DNA of 64,000 nucleotides from Micromonospora sp. LH3U1. Lineage in GTDB: Bacteria > Actinomycetota > Actinomycetes > Mycobacteriales > Micromonosporaceae. Shown here piece by piece: positions 51,076-58,828 of this stretch. Position numbers and translations under genes: made by a program. Where the stretch lies: assembly GCF_028475105.1 (NCBI RefSeq), contig NZ_CP116936.1, positions 3,595,501 to 3,659,500 on the forward strand. Reading direction: 5' to 3'. Under the pieces are notes generated by a model that searched no databases, was not told where the DNA came from, and was given only the letters and a program-made list of their open reading frames with translations. Every line of letters starts with the position of its first letter. Within the stretch, counting starts at the first letter, position 1.

Positions 51076-51747
51076 TCAGTGGGCTCGCTGGTCGCTGTCG
51101 TTGGCGGTGACGGGCAGCGGGCCGAGTACGGCGTTGATGATGTGGATGCGGGTGTTGGTGGCCTGGTAGTCGGCGCAGACGGCGTCAGCGCGGTCGGCGA
51201 GGCGGACGGTGGGGCCGGTGCGGGTGACAGCGACGGTGGTGCCGTCGAGGGTTGTGGCGGTGCCGGCGTTGGCCAGGTCGCCGATTGCGTGGGCTCCCGT
51301 GATGAGGTGGGCCTTCAGCAGGGTGCGTAGCTGATCGCCGTTGCGGGTCATGAGGTCGTCCCAGTTGTCCTCGGAGAACGTGGCGGCGAAGGCGTCGTCG
51401 GAGGGCGCCAGGATGGTGACGCCGGTGCCGGTGGGCAGGTCGGTGAGGACGCCGCTGGTGCGCAGGGCCGCTTCGAAGGTGGTGAGGGTGGGGATCCACC
51501 GCAGCGCCTGGTCGGCGGGTTGACCGGCGAGGAAGGTCGGGTTTCCGGGGTCGGTGCCGGTGGGCAGGGCGGCGCAGAGCGGGCCGCTGACCTGGGGTGT
51601 CGCTGGTTCGGCGTTCGCGCGGGGGGCGGCGGGGGTGCCGGTGCAGGCGGTGACGGCGAGCAGCAGGGTCGGCGCGAGGAGGCGGAGGCGCCGGGTGGGT
51701 CGGGGGTGCCGCGGTGGGGTGCCGTTCGGGGTGGCGGGGTGCGACAC
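51076..51747 (-). CDS. Secreted lipoprotein with fasciclin (FAS1) domain
   Basis: A 223-residue protein with an Arg-rich n-region, a hydrophobic core and a lipobox LAVTAC, so it is lipid-anchored at the outer face. The FAS1 domain has the H1 motif FEAALRTSG...TILAPSDDAFAATF and the H2 region (ADYQATNTRIHIINAVLGPL). FAS1 domains mediate adhesion. Start GTG 51747 has GGAG 6 bases upstream; longer frames add Arg/Pro-rich sequence. It ends 7 bases from the convergent recombinase gene and lies downstream of the M14 carboxypeptidase on the same strand. Confidence 0.85.
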   Translation of the reverse strand: MSHPATPNGTPPRHPRPTRRLRLLAPTLLLAVTACTGTPAAPRANAEPATPQVSGPLCAALPTGTDPGNPTFLAGQPADQALRWIPTLTTFEAALRTSGVLTDLPTGTGVTILAPSDDAFAATFSEDNWDDLMTRNGDQLRTLLKAHLITGAHAIGDLANAGTATTLDGTTVAVTRTGPTVRLADRADAVCADYQATNTRIHIINAVLGPLPVTANDSDQRAH

Positions 51748-51843
51748 GGCGGTCTCCACGGGTCGGGGGTCGGTGGATGGGTGGTGCCGGCGGCACGGGC
51801 GTGGTGCCCGCGCCGCCGGCACGGTGGCTCGACTATCTGGTGG

Positions 51844-53952
51844 TCACAGTGCCGCGCACTGGTTGGTGCGCGGACCGTGCACGGTGTTGGTGACGCCGAG
51901 GTTGATCGGGGCGGGGCTGTTTGCGGTGCAGCTGAGCGGGCCGCGGATGGTGTTGCCGGCCAGCAGGGGTGCGTTGGTGCGGGTGGTGTTGCCGGACAGG
52001 CTGACCGGGCCGGCGATGGTGACGTCGATGATGGAGATCGCGTCGGTGGTGTTGGTGATCTGGACGGGGCCGTTGATGGAGCTGTCGGCGAGGAGGACGC
52101 CGGCGGCGCCGGTGGCGCTGACGGGGCCGCTGATGGTCGTTCCGGTCGCGACGAGTGCCGCGCCGGCCCGGACGGTGACCGGGCCGTTGATGGTGGCGTC
52201 GGCGGCGCAGGTGAAGCCGGAGACGGTCAGTGGTCCGTTGCGTCGGCCGGTGAGGGTGGGGTAGATGCGTTCGCCGTCGGTCAGCTTCTCCACGCCCTTC
52301 GTGTCGAGCAGCAGCGGGATGAGGCCGCGTTCGGGCTGGTTGAGGGGTACGTAGTAGCCGTCGCTGGTCTTGATGACCTTCCAGCCGTGTGCGGCGATGC
52401 GCTGCGCGACGGTGGTGCCGATGCCGCCGGGTCCGTCGGTGCGTGCCCCGTTGTACTGCTCGTCGGTGAGTTTGTAGGCGCACGGGGCGTTGTCGAGGAT
52501 GAGGTCGGCGCGGGGTGCGTCGAGCGGCGGCGGGCTGTCGCCGGGGTGCGGGGCGGGGTGGGCGGGGATCGGTCGGGAGCCGCGGAAGACGAGGCGGCCG
52601 GTGTTGGCGGCCTGGATCTCGATGGACTCGGCGCGGGAGTTGAGGATCTCGCCGCGGTCCGCGCGGTGGTAGTCCAGGAACTGCTGGAAGGTCCACAGTG
52701 CGGAGTAGGTCTTGCGGCGCCGGTTGTTGGCGGTGTTGCCCTCGTCGGGTCGGGTCTGGCCGCCGGAGCTGCGCAGTTCCAACAGGGAGTTGGCGACGTT
52801 CTTGAGGCCGAGGGTGTTGCGCAGGATGGTTTCTTCGCTGAGGCCGACGTTGCCGCCGCCTTCGCAGCCGTAGGGGCAGGCCCACCAGCCGGCTTCGGCG
52901 CCCTTGGCGTACATGTGGCCTTCGATCATGTCCTGGGACTGGTCGAAGATGGGTTGGGGGACGTTCTGGTGTCGGGGCGGCAGCATCGGTAGGTCGCCGG
53001 CGCGGGCGTTGCCGAACTCGTGGCCGTCGTAGCCGGCGACGGGACGGTAGTCGCGGACCATGGTGATGTACGCGGCGGTCTCCGGCTGGCGGATCAGGGA
53101 GTAGTCGCGGTTGAGGTCCTGGCCGGTGGAGTTGCCGCGGGTGTTGGCGGCCCGGCCGTCGCCGTTGATGGTGGGGACGATCAGGACGGTGGTGCGGCTG
53201 AGCAGGTCCGTGACCCGGGGGTCGGTGCTGAAGGCGAGTTGCCGGGCCATGATGAGGCAGGCTTCGCGGTCGCCGGGTTCGTTGCCGTGCACGTTGCAGT
53301 TGATGGCCACGGGTGCGGTGGCGGCGACGGCCTCTGGGGTGGCCGCCGGGGTGGGGTAGCCGATGACCATCATGTTGATGGGTCGGTTCTGGACGGTGCG
53401 GCCGAGTTCGACGACACGGACCCGGTCGCTGAGGGTTTCGATGGCGGCGGTGTAGGCGTACTCGTCGGTGTCGCTGGTGTATTGCGCGGCGTGGGCGGTC
53501 TCCCACTGGGTGCGTAGTTGCTCGCCGGGGGTTGCGGGGTTGCCCCAGGGTGCGGTGGTGGTGGCGACGACCGGGTCGGAGTAGGGCTGTTCGGTGGTGC
53601 CGGCGCGGGCGCGTACCCGCCATTGGAACGTGTCTCCGGGGTTGAAGCCGGAGTCGGCGAAGGTGGGTGCCTGTTGGTTGATCTGGCGGTTGGGTCGCCA
53701 GATGCCGACGATGGTCGGTGCGCCGGTGGGGGTGCCGGTGGCGTCGACGGCGGTGCGTTCGATCTGGTAGTCGCTGGCCCCGTCGATGGGCTGCCAGGCG
53801 AGGGTGGCGTACCCGTCGGCCTGGCGGACGGTGAGGTTGGCGACCTGGTTGGGTTCTGCCGCGCTCTGGGCGTTGGCGGGGGTGGGTGCGGTGGTGAGGG
53901 TGATGGCGAGGAGTGTGGAGATGGCGATGACGGTGGGTCGCTGGCGTCTCAT
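51844..53952 (-). CDS. Secreted zinc carboxypeptidase (M14) with FnIII and C-terminal repeat domain
   Basis: A 702-residue extracellular protein. A signal peptide (VIAISTLLAITLTTAPTPANA) is followed by a fibronectin III-like domain (about 38-130), and an M14 carboxypeptidase domain with the zinc ligands HGNE and the later His in GYDGHEFGN. DLNRDYS carries the substrate Arg. The last 140 residues hold about six copies of a short unit with a central (I)xGP(V/L) turn (TINGPVTV, TISGPVSA, SINGPVQI, TIAGPVSL, TIRGPLSC), perhaps a beta-helix. ATG 53952 has GGAGG upstream. It probably trims peptides outside the cell. Confidence 0.86.
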   Translation of the reverse strand: MRRQRPTVIAISTLLAITLTTAPTPANAQSAAEPNQVANLTVRQADGYATLAWQPIDGASDYQIERTAVDATGTPTGAPTIVGIWRPNRQINQQAPTFADSGFNPGDTFQWRVRARAGTTEQPYSDPVVATTTAPWGNPATPGEQLRTQWETAHAAQYTSDTDEYAYTAAIETLSDRVRVVELGRTVQNRPINMMVIGYPTPAATPEAVAATAPVAINCNVHGNEPGDREACLIMARQLAFSTDPRVTDLLSRTTVLIVPTINGDGRAANTRGNSTGQDLNRDYSLIRQPETAAYITMVRDYRPVAGYDGHEFGNARAGDLPMLPPRHQNVPQPIFDQSQDMIEGHMYAKGAEAGWWACPYGCEGGGNVGLSEETILRNTLGLKNVANSLLELRSSGGQTRPDEGNTANNRRRKTYSALWTFQQFLDYHRADRGEILNSRAESIEIQAANTGRLVFRGSRPIPAHPAPHPGDSPPPLDAPRADLILDNAPCAYKLTDEQYNGARTDGPGGIGTTVAQRIAAHGWKVIKTSDGYYVPLNQPERGLIPLLLDTKGVEKLTDGERIYPTLTGRRNGPLTVSGFTCAADATINGPVTVRAGAALVATGTTISGPVSATGAAGVLLADSSINGPVQITNTTDAISIIDVTIAGPVSLSGNTTRTNAPLLAGNTIRGPLSCTANSPAPINLGVTNTVHGPRTNQCAAL

Positions 53953-54110
53953 GTGGCCTCCGACTAGTTGATCGTGGCGCGTGCCGATCAGCATGATCGT
54001 CGAGGTGCGTCGATGCAATGATCTTGAGGGAATCTTGCGACTCGGCGGTCGCCCTCAACCAACGCCGCAGGGCAGACCCCGGCGCGTACCAGGGTCGGCG
54101 CGGCGGCGTG

Positions 54111-54890
54111 TCAGCCGAGGTCGACCAGCAGGGGCCGGTGGTCGGAGATGGTGGACAGCGGCGCGGTGACCGCCCGTACCGGTGGGAGCTGTTCGAGGGC
54201 GTGCCGGTCGGCGAGGATGTGGTCGAGTTGGACGCGGGGCTGCCCGGCGGGATAGGTGGGGCGGCGGCCCAGGGGGTGCCAGCCGGAGATGAGCCGGGCC
54301 GCTCCGGCGGGCAGGTTGAGGTCGCCGAGCAGGACGCGGGGGGCCGGTAGCGCGCGGAGGGCGCGGACGGTCTGGCGCAGTTGGCGGGCGTTCCAGCCGG
54401 GCACGAAGGACAGGTGGGTCGCGGCGACGGTGAGGGGGCCGTGTGGGGTGTCGAGGATGGCGGCGAGGACGACGCGGGGTTCGTCGTGCAGCAGGATGAG
54501 GCCGCCGCGGGGGCCGGGCACGTAGATCGGTGAGCGGACGGGGGCGGGCTTGAGTCGGGTGACCTGCCAGCTGCGTACCGGGTGTCGGCTGATCAGCCCG
54601 ATGCCGTAGCAGGGTTCGCCGTGCCCGTCGTCCTCGTGGCGCAGCGGGCGGAACTGTTCGCCGGGGGTGCCGACGACGGCGGCGGCGAAGCGGTGGTGGG
54701 GTGCGCCGAGGGCGTGGGCGGCGATGGCGGTGAGGTCGAGGTGGCCGCTGCGGAGTTGGTCGCGGTCGACCTCCTGCAGGGCGAGCACGTCGGCGTCGAG
54801 GGCGCCGACGGCGGCGGCGAGTCGATCGGAGTTGACGAGCCCGTCGGTGAGGGATCGTCCGTGCAGCAGGTTGAAGGTGGCCAGGCGCAC
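54111..54890 (-). CDS. Endonuclease/exonuclease/phosphatase family protein
   Basis: A 259-residue EEP-fold protein. The metal- and substrate-binding motifs are LATFNLLHG (Asn), LALQEVDR (Glu), VAATHLSF (His), LLGDLNLP (Asp, Asn) and ISDHRPLLVDL (Asp, His). The family covers DNases, sphingomyelinase-like and inositol phosphatase-like enzymes, and the substrate cannot be told. There is no signal peptide. The start GTG 54890 has AGGA just upstream; spacing is tight. Confidence 0.85.
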   Translation of the reverse strand: MRLATFNLLHGRSLTDGLVNSDRLAAAVGALDADVLALQEVDRDQLRSGHLDLTAIAAHALGAPHHRFAAAVVGTPGEQFRPLRHEDDGHGEPCYGIGLISRHPVRSWQVTRLKPAPVRSPIYVPGPRGGLILLHDEPRVVLAAILDTPHGPLTVAATHLSFVPGWNARQLRQTVRALRALPAPRVLLGDLNLPAGAARLISGWHPLGRRPTYPAGQPRVQLDHILADRHALEQLPPVRAVTAPLSTISDHRPLLVDLG

Positions 54891-54928
54891 TCCTGCACCT
54901 TACGTCCCCGTGGCATGGTTGCCCGGTG

Positions 54929-55012
54929 GTGAAGGTGCTGCTGTGTTCCGTGCTGGTATTCGTGGCGGTTGGCGCGTTGGGGGTGTGGTTGCGGCGTTCG
55001 CGGGGTCGTTGA
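54929..55012 (+). CDS. Possible 27-residue single-helix membrane peptide
   Basis: GTG 54929 opens a short frame, KVLLCSVLVFVAVGALGV followed by Arg-rich WLRRSRGR and a stop at 55012. The hydrophobic stretch with a positive tail looks like a membrane peptide. There is no clear ribosome site, and the frame is short in a GC-rich region, so chance is possible. It lies in the gap between the EEP gene and the TSUP transporter. Confidence 0.25.
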   Translation: MKVLLCSVLVFVAVGALGVWLRRSRGR

Positions 55013-55071
55013 GGTGAGGCTGGCCACTCCGGGGCCGGTCGGGGTCGGCACGGTGGGGAGAATTGCCGCCC

Positions 55072-55845
55072 GTGGACGCTGTGACGCTGAGTACGCTGCT
55101 GGCCGCCGCCGCGATGGCCGGGTGGGTCGATGCCGTGGTCGGTGGCGGTGGGTTGTTGCTGCTACCGGCGTTGCTGGTGGCTGCCCCGGGGTTGCCGGTG
55201 GCCACCGCGCTGGGCACGAACAAGTTGGCTGCGATCTTCGGTACGGCCACGGCGGCGGCGACGTACGCCCGGCGGACCAAGGTCGACTGGCGGGTGGCGG
55301 GGCCGGCGGCGGGGTTGGCGGTGTTCAGCGCGGGCGTGGGGGCCGCGCTGGCCGGGTCGGTGCCGGCGTCGGCGTACCGGCCGGTGGTGCTGGTCGTGTT
55401 GGTGTCGGTGGCGGTGTTCGTGTTGCTGCGCCCCCGGTTGGGGGTGGTGGCGGCACCGCAGCGGCGGACGCCGGTGCGGGTGGCGGCGGTGATCGCGGTG
55501 GCTGGGGTGGGCATCGCCCTGTATGACGGGTTGATCGGCCCGGGCACCGGCACGTTCCTGGTGTTGGCGTTCACCGCGCTGGTGGGAGCGGATTTCGTGC
55601 ACGGTTCGGCGATGGCGAAGGTCGTCAACGCGGGTACGAACCTGGGTGCGTTGGTGGTGTTCGGGGTGACCGGGCACGTGTGGTGGTTGTTGGGCGCGGG
55701 GATGGCGGTGTGCAACATCGCTGGCGCGGTGTTGGGGGCGCGGATGGCGTTGCGCCGCGGGTCGGGGTTCGTGCGGGTGGTGCTGCTGGTGGTGGTGGTG
55801 GCGTTGGTCGCGAAACTTGGCCACGACCAGTGGGTGGCGCGCTGA
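55072..55845 (+). CDS. TSUP (TauE/SafE) family sulfite exporter-like permease
   Basis: A 257-residue membrane protein with about eight helices. GWVDAVVGGGGLLLLPALL and the repeat ALGTNKLAAIFGT mark the first half; IGPGTGTFLVLAF and AMAKVVNAGTNLGALV mark the duplicated second half. The TSUP group moves sulfonates, sulfite or organosulfur anions. GTG 55072 has GGGGAG 11 bases upstream; TTG 55063 is closer to it but less likely. The acetyltransferase start overlaps its stop (TGATG). Confidence 0.85.
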   Translation: MDAVTLSTLLAAAAMAGWVDAVVGGGGLLLLPALLVAAPGLPVATALGTNKLAAIFGTATAAATYARRTKVDWRVAGPAAGLAVFSAGVGAALAGSVPASAYRPVVLVVLVSVAVFVLLRPRLGVVAAPQRRTPVRVAAVIAVAGVGIALYDGLIGPGTGTFLVLAFTALVGADFVHGSAMAKVVNAGTNLGALVVFGVTGHVWWLLGAGMAVCNIAGAVLGARMALRRGSGFVRVVLLVVVVALVAKLGHDQWVAR

Positions 55846-56615
55846 TGCCGGTACGCGCGGAGCACGACCGGGTGGTCCTTTCGCGGTTGCTGGGGCGTGA
55901 CCCGGTGCTGCACGCCTACCAGTTGGGCGATCTGGACGACTTCTTCTGGCCGTACACCTCATGGTTTCGCCGGGGTGAGCAGGTCGCGTTGCTGTATCAC
56001 GGGGTGGACCCGCCGACGTTGCTGGCGTTCGCGGCGCCGGCGGACACTACGGCGCTGGCGGCGTTGCTGACGGAGGTGGCGCCGGTGCTGCCCGCCCGGC
56101 TGTACGCGCACCTGTCCCCCGGGCTGAGTGGCGCGTTGGCCGGGTCGTTCCGGCTGGATTCCGGTGGCGCGCACCTTCGGATGGCGTTGACCGATCCGGC
56201 GCGGTTGAGCGCGGTGGCCCCGGCGGGTGTGGTGCTCGGCGCAGCGGACCTGCCGAGGTTGCGTGAGCTGTACGAGCAGGCGTACCCCGGTAACTGGTTC
56301 GACGAGCGGATGCTGGAAACCGGGCAGTACCTGGGCGTACGCGAGGGCGGTGAGCTGGTCGCGGTGGCCGGGGTGCACGTGTTCTCGCCGGTGTACCGGG
56401 TGGCGGCCCTGGGCAATGTGACGACGCATCCGCGCTGGCGTGGGCGGGGCCTGGCGGCGGCGGTGGTGGCGGCGCTGTGTGCCCGGCTGCGGGAGACCGT
56501 TGAGCACGTCGCGCTGAACGTGAAGGCGGACAACATGGCCGCGGTGCGCCTGTACGAGCGGGTGGGTTTCACCCGGGTCGCCGACTACGACGAGTGGACG
56601 TTGACGGCCCGGTAG
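55845..56615 (+). CDS. GNAT-family N-acetyltransferase
   Basis: A 256-residue acetyltransferase with a long N-terminal domain (about 1-120) and a C-terminal GNAT domain. The acetyl-CoA motif is TTHPRWRGRGLAAAVVAALC, followed by NVKADNMAAVRLYERVGF. The substrate is unknown. Its ATG overlaps the stop of the TSUP gene by one base, so the two are coupled. It converges on the peptide deformylase gene with a 22-bp gap. Confidence 0.85.
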   Translation: MPVRAEHDRVVLSRLLGRDPVLHAYQLGDLDDFFWPYTSWFRRGEQVALLYHGVDPPTLLAFAAPADTTALAALLTEVAPVLPARLYAHLSPGLSGALAGSFRLDSGGAHLRMALTDPARLSAVAPAGVVLGAADLPRLRELYEQAYPGNWFDERMLETGQYLGVREGGELVAVAGVHVFSPVYRVAALGNVTTHPRWRGRGLAAAVVAALCARLRETVEHVALNVKADNMAAVRLYERVGFTRVADYDEWTLTAR

Positions 56616-56637
56616 CGGCGGGTGAGCGTCTGGGGAG

Positions 56638-57147
56638 TCAGCGGCGGCGGCTGGGCGAGTCGAAGCGGCCGGCGCGGATCTCGCGCAGCGCGCGGCGGCG
56701 GGTGTCCCCGCTCAGCGTGTCGACGTAGAGCTTGCCGAGCAGGTGGTCGGTCTCGTGTTGCAGGGCGCGGGCGAGGAACCCGCTGCCGGCGATGGTCAGC
56801 GGCTCGCCGTGCTGGTCGACGCCGTGGGCGGTGGCGTGCAGGGCCCGTACGGTCGGGAAATACAACCCGGGGATGGACAGGCAGCCCTCCTCGTCGTCCT
56901 GGACTTCGTCGGACAGCTCGAGGGTGGGGTTGATGAGATGACCGCGGTGCCCGTCGGCGTCGTAGACGAACACCTGGGCGCTGACACCGATCTGCGGTGC
57001 GGCGACGCCGGCGCGGCCGGGGGCGCCGAGCAGGGTGTCCATCAGGTCGGTGACGAGGGCCCGCAACTCGGCGTCGAAGGTGGTGACCGGCTCGCATCCG
57101 GTGCGCAGGACGGGGTCGCCGATGATCCGGATGGGCCGCATGGTCAT
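56638..57147 (-). CDS. def: Peptide deformylase
   Basis: A 169-residue metalloenzyme that removes the N-formyl group from new proteins. All three motifs are present: GVAAPQIG, EEGCLSIP with the metal Cys, and QHETDHLLG with the HExxH pair (HETDH). The length is normal. Actinobacteria often have two or more deformylases, so this may be one of several. The pabB-like gene lies upstream on the same strand with a gap of 31 bp, a possible operon. Confidence 0.94.
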   Translation of the reverse strand: MTMRPIRIIGDPVLRTGCEPVTTFDAELRALVTDLMDTLLGAPGRAGVAAPQIGVSAQVFVYDADGHRGHLINPTLELSDEVQDDEEGCLSIPGLYFPTVRALHATAHGVDQHGEPLTIAGSGFLARALQHETDHLLGKLYVDTLSGDTRRRALREIRAGRFDSPSRRR

Positions 57148-57178
57148 ACGGGTCAGCGTATCGCCGGTGGCGGCGGGT

Positions 57179-58380
57179 TCAACGCCCGGCCAGGGTGGCG
57201 CGGATCGGGGCGGTCTTCGCGGCGGCTTCGGCGACCTCGGCGGTCGGGTCGCTGTCCCAGGTGATGCCGCCGCCGGCCCAGGTGTGCAGGTGTTGGCCGT
57301 CGGCGGCGGCGGTGCGGATGGTCAGGCCGAGGTCGACGCGGCCGGGGGCGACCCAGCCCAGCGCGCCCATGCTGGCGCCCCGCCCGACGGGTTCGAGGGC
57401 GTTGATCTGGGTCAGGGCGGCGAGTTTCGGCGCACCGGTGACGGAGCCGCCGGGGCAGGTGGCGCGCAGCAGGTCCGCGAGGCCGAGGCCTTCGGCGGCG
57501 GCGGCGCGTACGGTCGACTCGGCCTGCCACAGGTCGCACCAGCGGCGGACGGCGAACAGGTCGTCGACTTCGACGGTGCCGGTGCGGGCGATGCGGGCGA
57601 GGTCGTTGCGTTCCAGGTCGACGATCATGATGTGTTCGGCGCGTTCCTTCGCGCTGGCGAGGAGTTCGGCGCGGCCGGCGGCGGTGGCCGGGCGGGTGCC
57701 TTTGATGGGTCGGGTGATCAGGTGCCCGTCGGTGACCTCGACGAGGGTTTCCGGGGAGGCGCAGCCGATCGCCCAGCCGTCGCCGGTGAGCACGCCGCCG
57801 TAGCGGGCGCCGGGGAGCGCGCCGAGGCGGCTCAGGGCGGGCAGCGGGTCGCCGGTGTAGCGGGCGGCGGCGTGTCCGACGAGGTTGGTCTGGTAGACGT
57901 CGCCGCGGCCGATGGCGGCGCGGACCGCGTCGACGGCGTCGGCGTGTTGGCGGGGGGTCCAGCTCTCGGTCCATTCGCCGAGCCACCACGGTGCTGGTGG
58001 GCCGGGTGGTGTGGCCCGGGTGGTGCCGGTGGTGCCGTGGTCGTAGACGACGACGGTGAGGTCGGGCAGGGTGGGCGCGGGTTCGGGTGCCGTGGTGGGT
58101 GCGCCGGCCAGGTGCGCCCCGGCCGCGGCGGACAGGTAGAGCGCCGCGCCGCAGGCCCCGGTGTCGTGGTGTGCGGTGGCGGGTCGGGTCAGGTCGTGCA
58201 GCGGTAGGCTGTGCGCGGCGAGGAACTCCTCGGCGAGGGCCGCGGGTCGCCGCCGTCGCTGCGGCGCCACTGCAGGCGCGCGCGTTCGGTGAGTGCGCCC
58301 CGGCACGCGGCCGGTGCCGCCGGCACATCGACCAGCACCTGTGGGAGCGTTTCCACGCCGTACGGTCCGATCTTCCTCAT
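57179..58380 (-). pseudogene. pabB: Aminodeoxychorismate synthase component I / anthranilate synthase-like (pabB-like), frameshifted near the N-terminus
   Basis: ATG 58380 begins a frame RKIGPYGVETLPQVLVDVPA that breaks at CCGCGG, 58240-58245; one extra C there joins it to the frame AALAEEFLAAHSLPLHDLTR and gives about 400 residues. The body has the chorismate-binding motifs GRGDVYQTNLV, ASPETLVEV, RPIKGTRPAT, IMIVDLERNDLARIA and TCPGGSVTGAPKL. The PIKGT lysine is the mark of PabB-type enzymes, so folate synthesis is favoured over tryptophan. No glutamine amidotransferase is adjacent. A start inside the second frame (58306) gives a shorter product with an unnatural leader. Confidence 0.8.
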
Positions 58381-58503
58381 CCGTTCAGTGGATTTCGTGT
58401 ACGCCAGGCCGACTCCTGGTCGATGCTGGACACTTTCGCTTGGTACTGTGCGTCACTGGTCATGTGAACCATGACACAGTGCCCCCACAGTCCGGAGAAC
58501 CCG

Positions 58504-58704
58504 ATGTGCCAGCACCAACCGACCTGCCCCTCCGCTGAAGCCACCGACCGGGAAGCCGCACGAGTGCTCGCCTGCTTCCGTGAGCAGGGCTGGAGCCTGC
58601 TCTGCAACGGTGTCATCGTCTTCGAGGACACCGGCGAGCTGCTCCCCGACGGCAGCAGCATCGCACCGCACCGCGGCCCCGCCCGCCACGCCCTCGTGGC
58701 TTGA
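58504..58704 (+). CDS. DUF5999 family small protein
   Basis: A 66-residue protein of a family common in Streptomyces and Micromonospora and listed, I believe, as DUF5999. It opens MCQHQPTCPSAEATDREAAR and continues EQGWSLLCNGVIVFEDTGEL, with cysteines that could bind a metal. ATG 58504 was chosen, with GGAG upstream, because homologues begin at this Met. It is divergent from the pabB-like gene, and a 124-bp gap without other features separates it from the convergent gcvP gene. The function is unknown. Confidence 0.8.
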   Translation: MCQHQPTCPSAEATDREAARVLACFREQGWSLLCNGVIVFEDTGELLPDGSSIAPHRGPARHALVA

Positions 58705-58828
58705 TCGACCACTAAGCGTTACCGAATAGCCGCCGCCGACCCAGGCTAGTCCCCCGGTAAGGGACGTCCCGCCCAGGTCGCAGCGGCTGCCGGGGCAGGC
58801 CGTACCGCCCGCCCCGGCTCGCCCGTTG

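Noticed and set aside
57179..58306. trpE instead of pabB
   Set aside because: PIKGT in the chorismate domain is the lysine mark of PabB-type enzymes; trpE usually has an Ala or other residue there. No trp genes are nearby.
58705..58828. Possible small RNA or gene between the DUF5999 gene and gcvP
   Set aside because: No stable fold or coding frame with a ribosome site is visible in the 124 bp.
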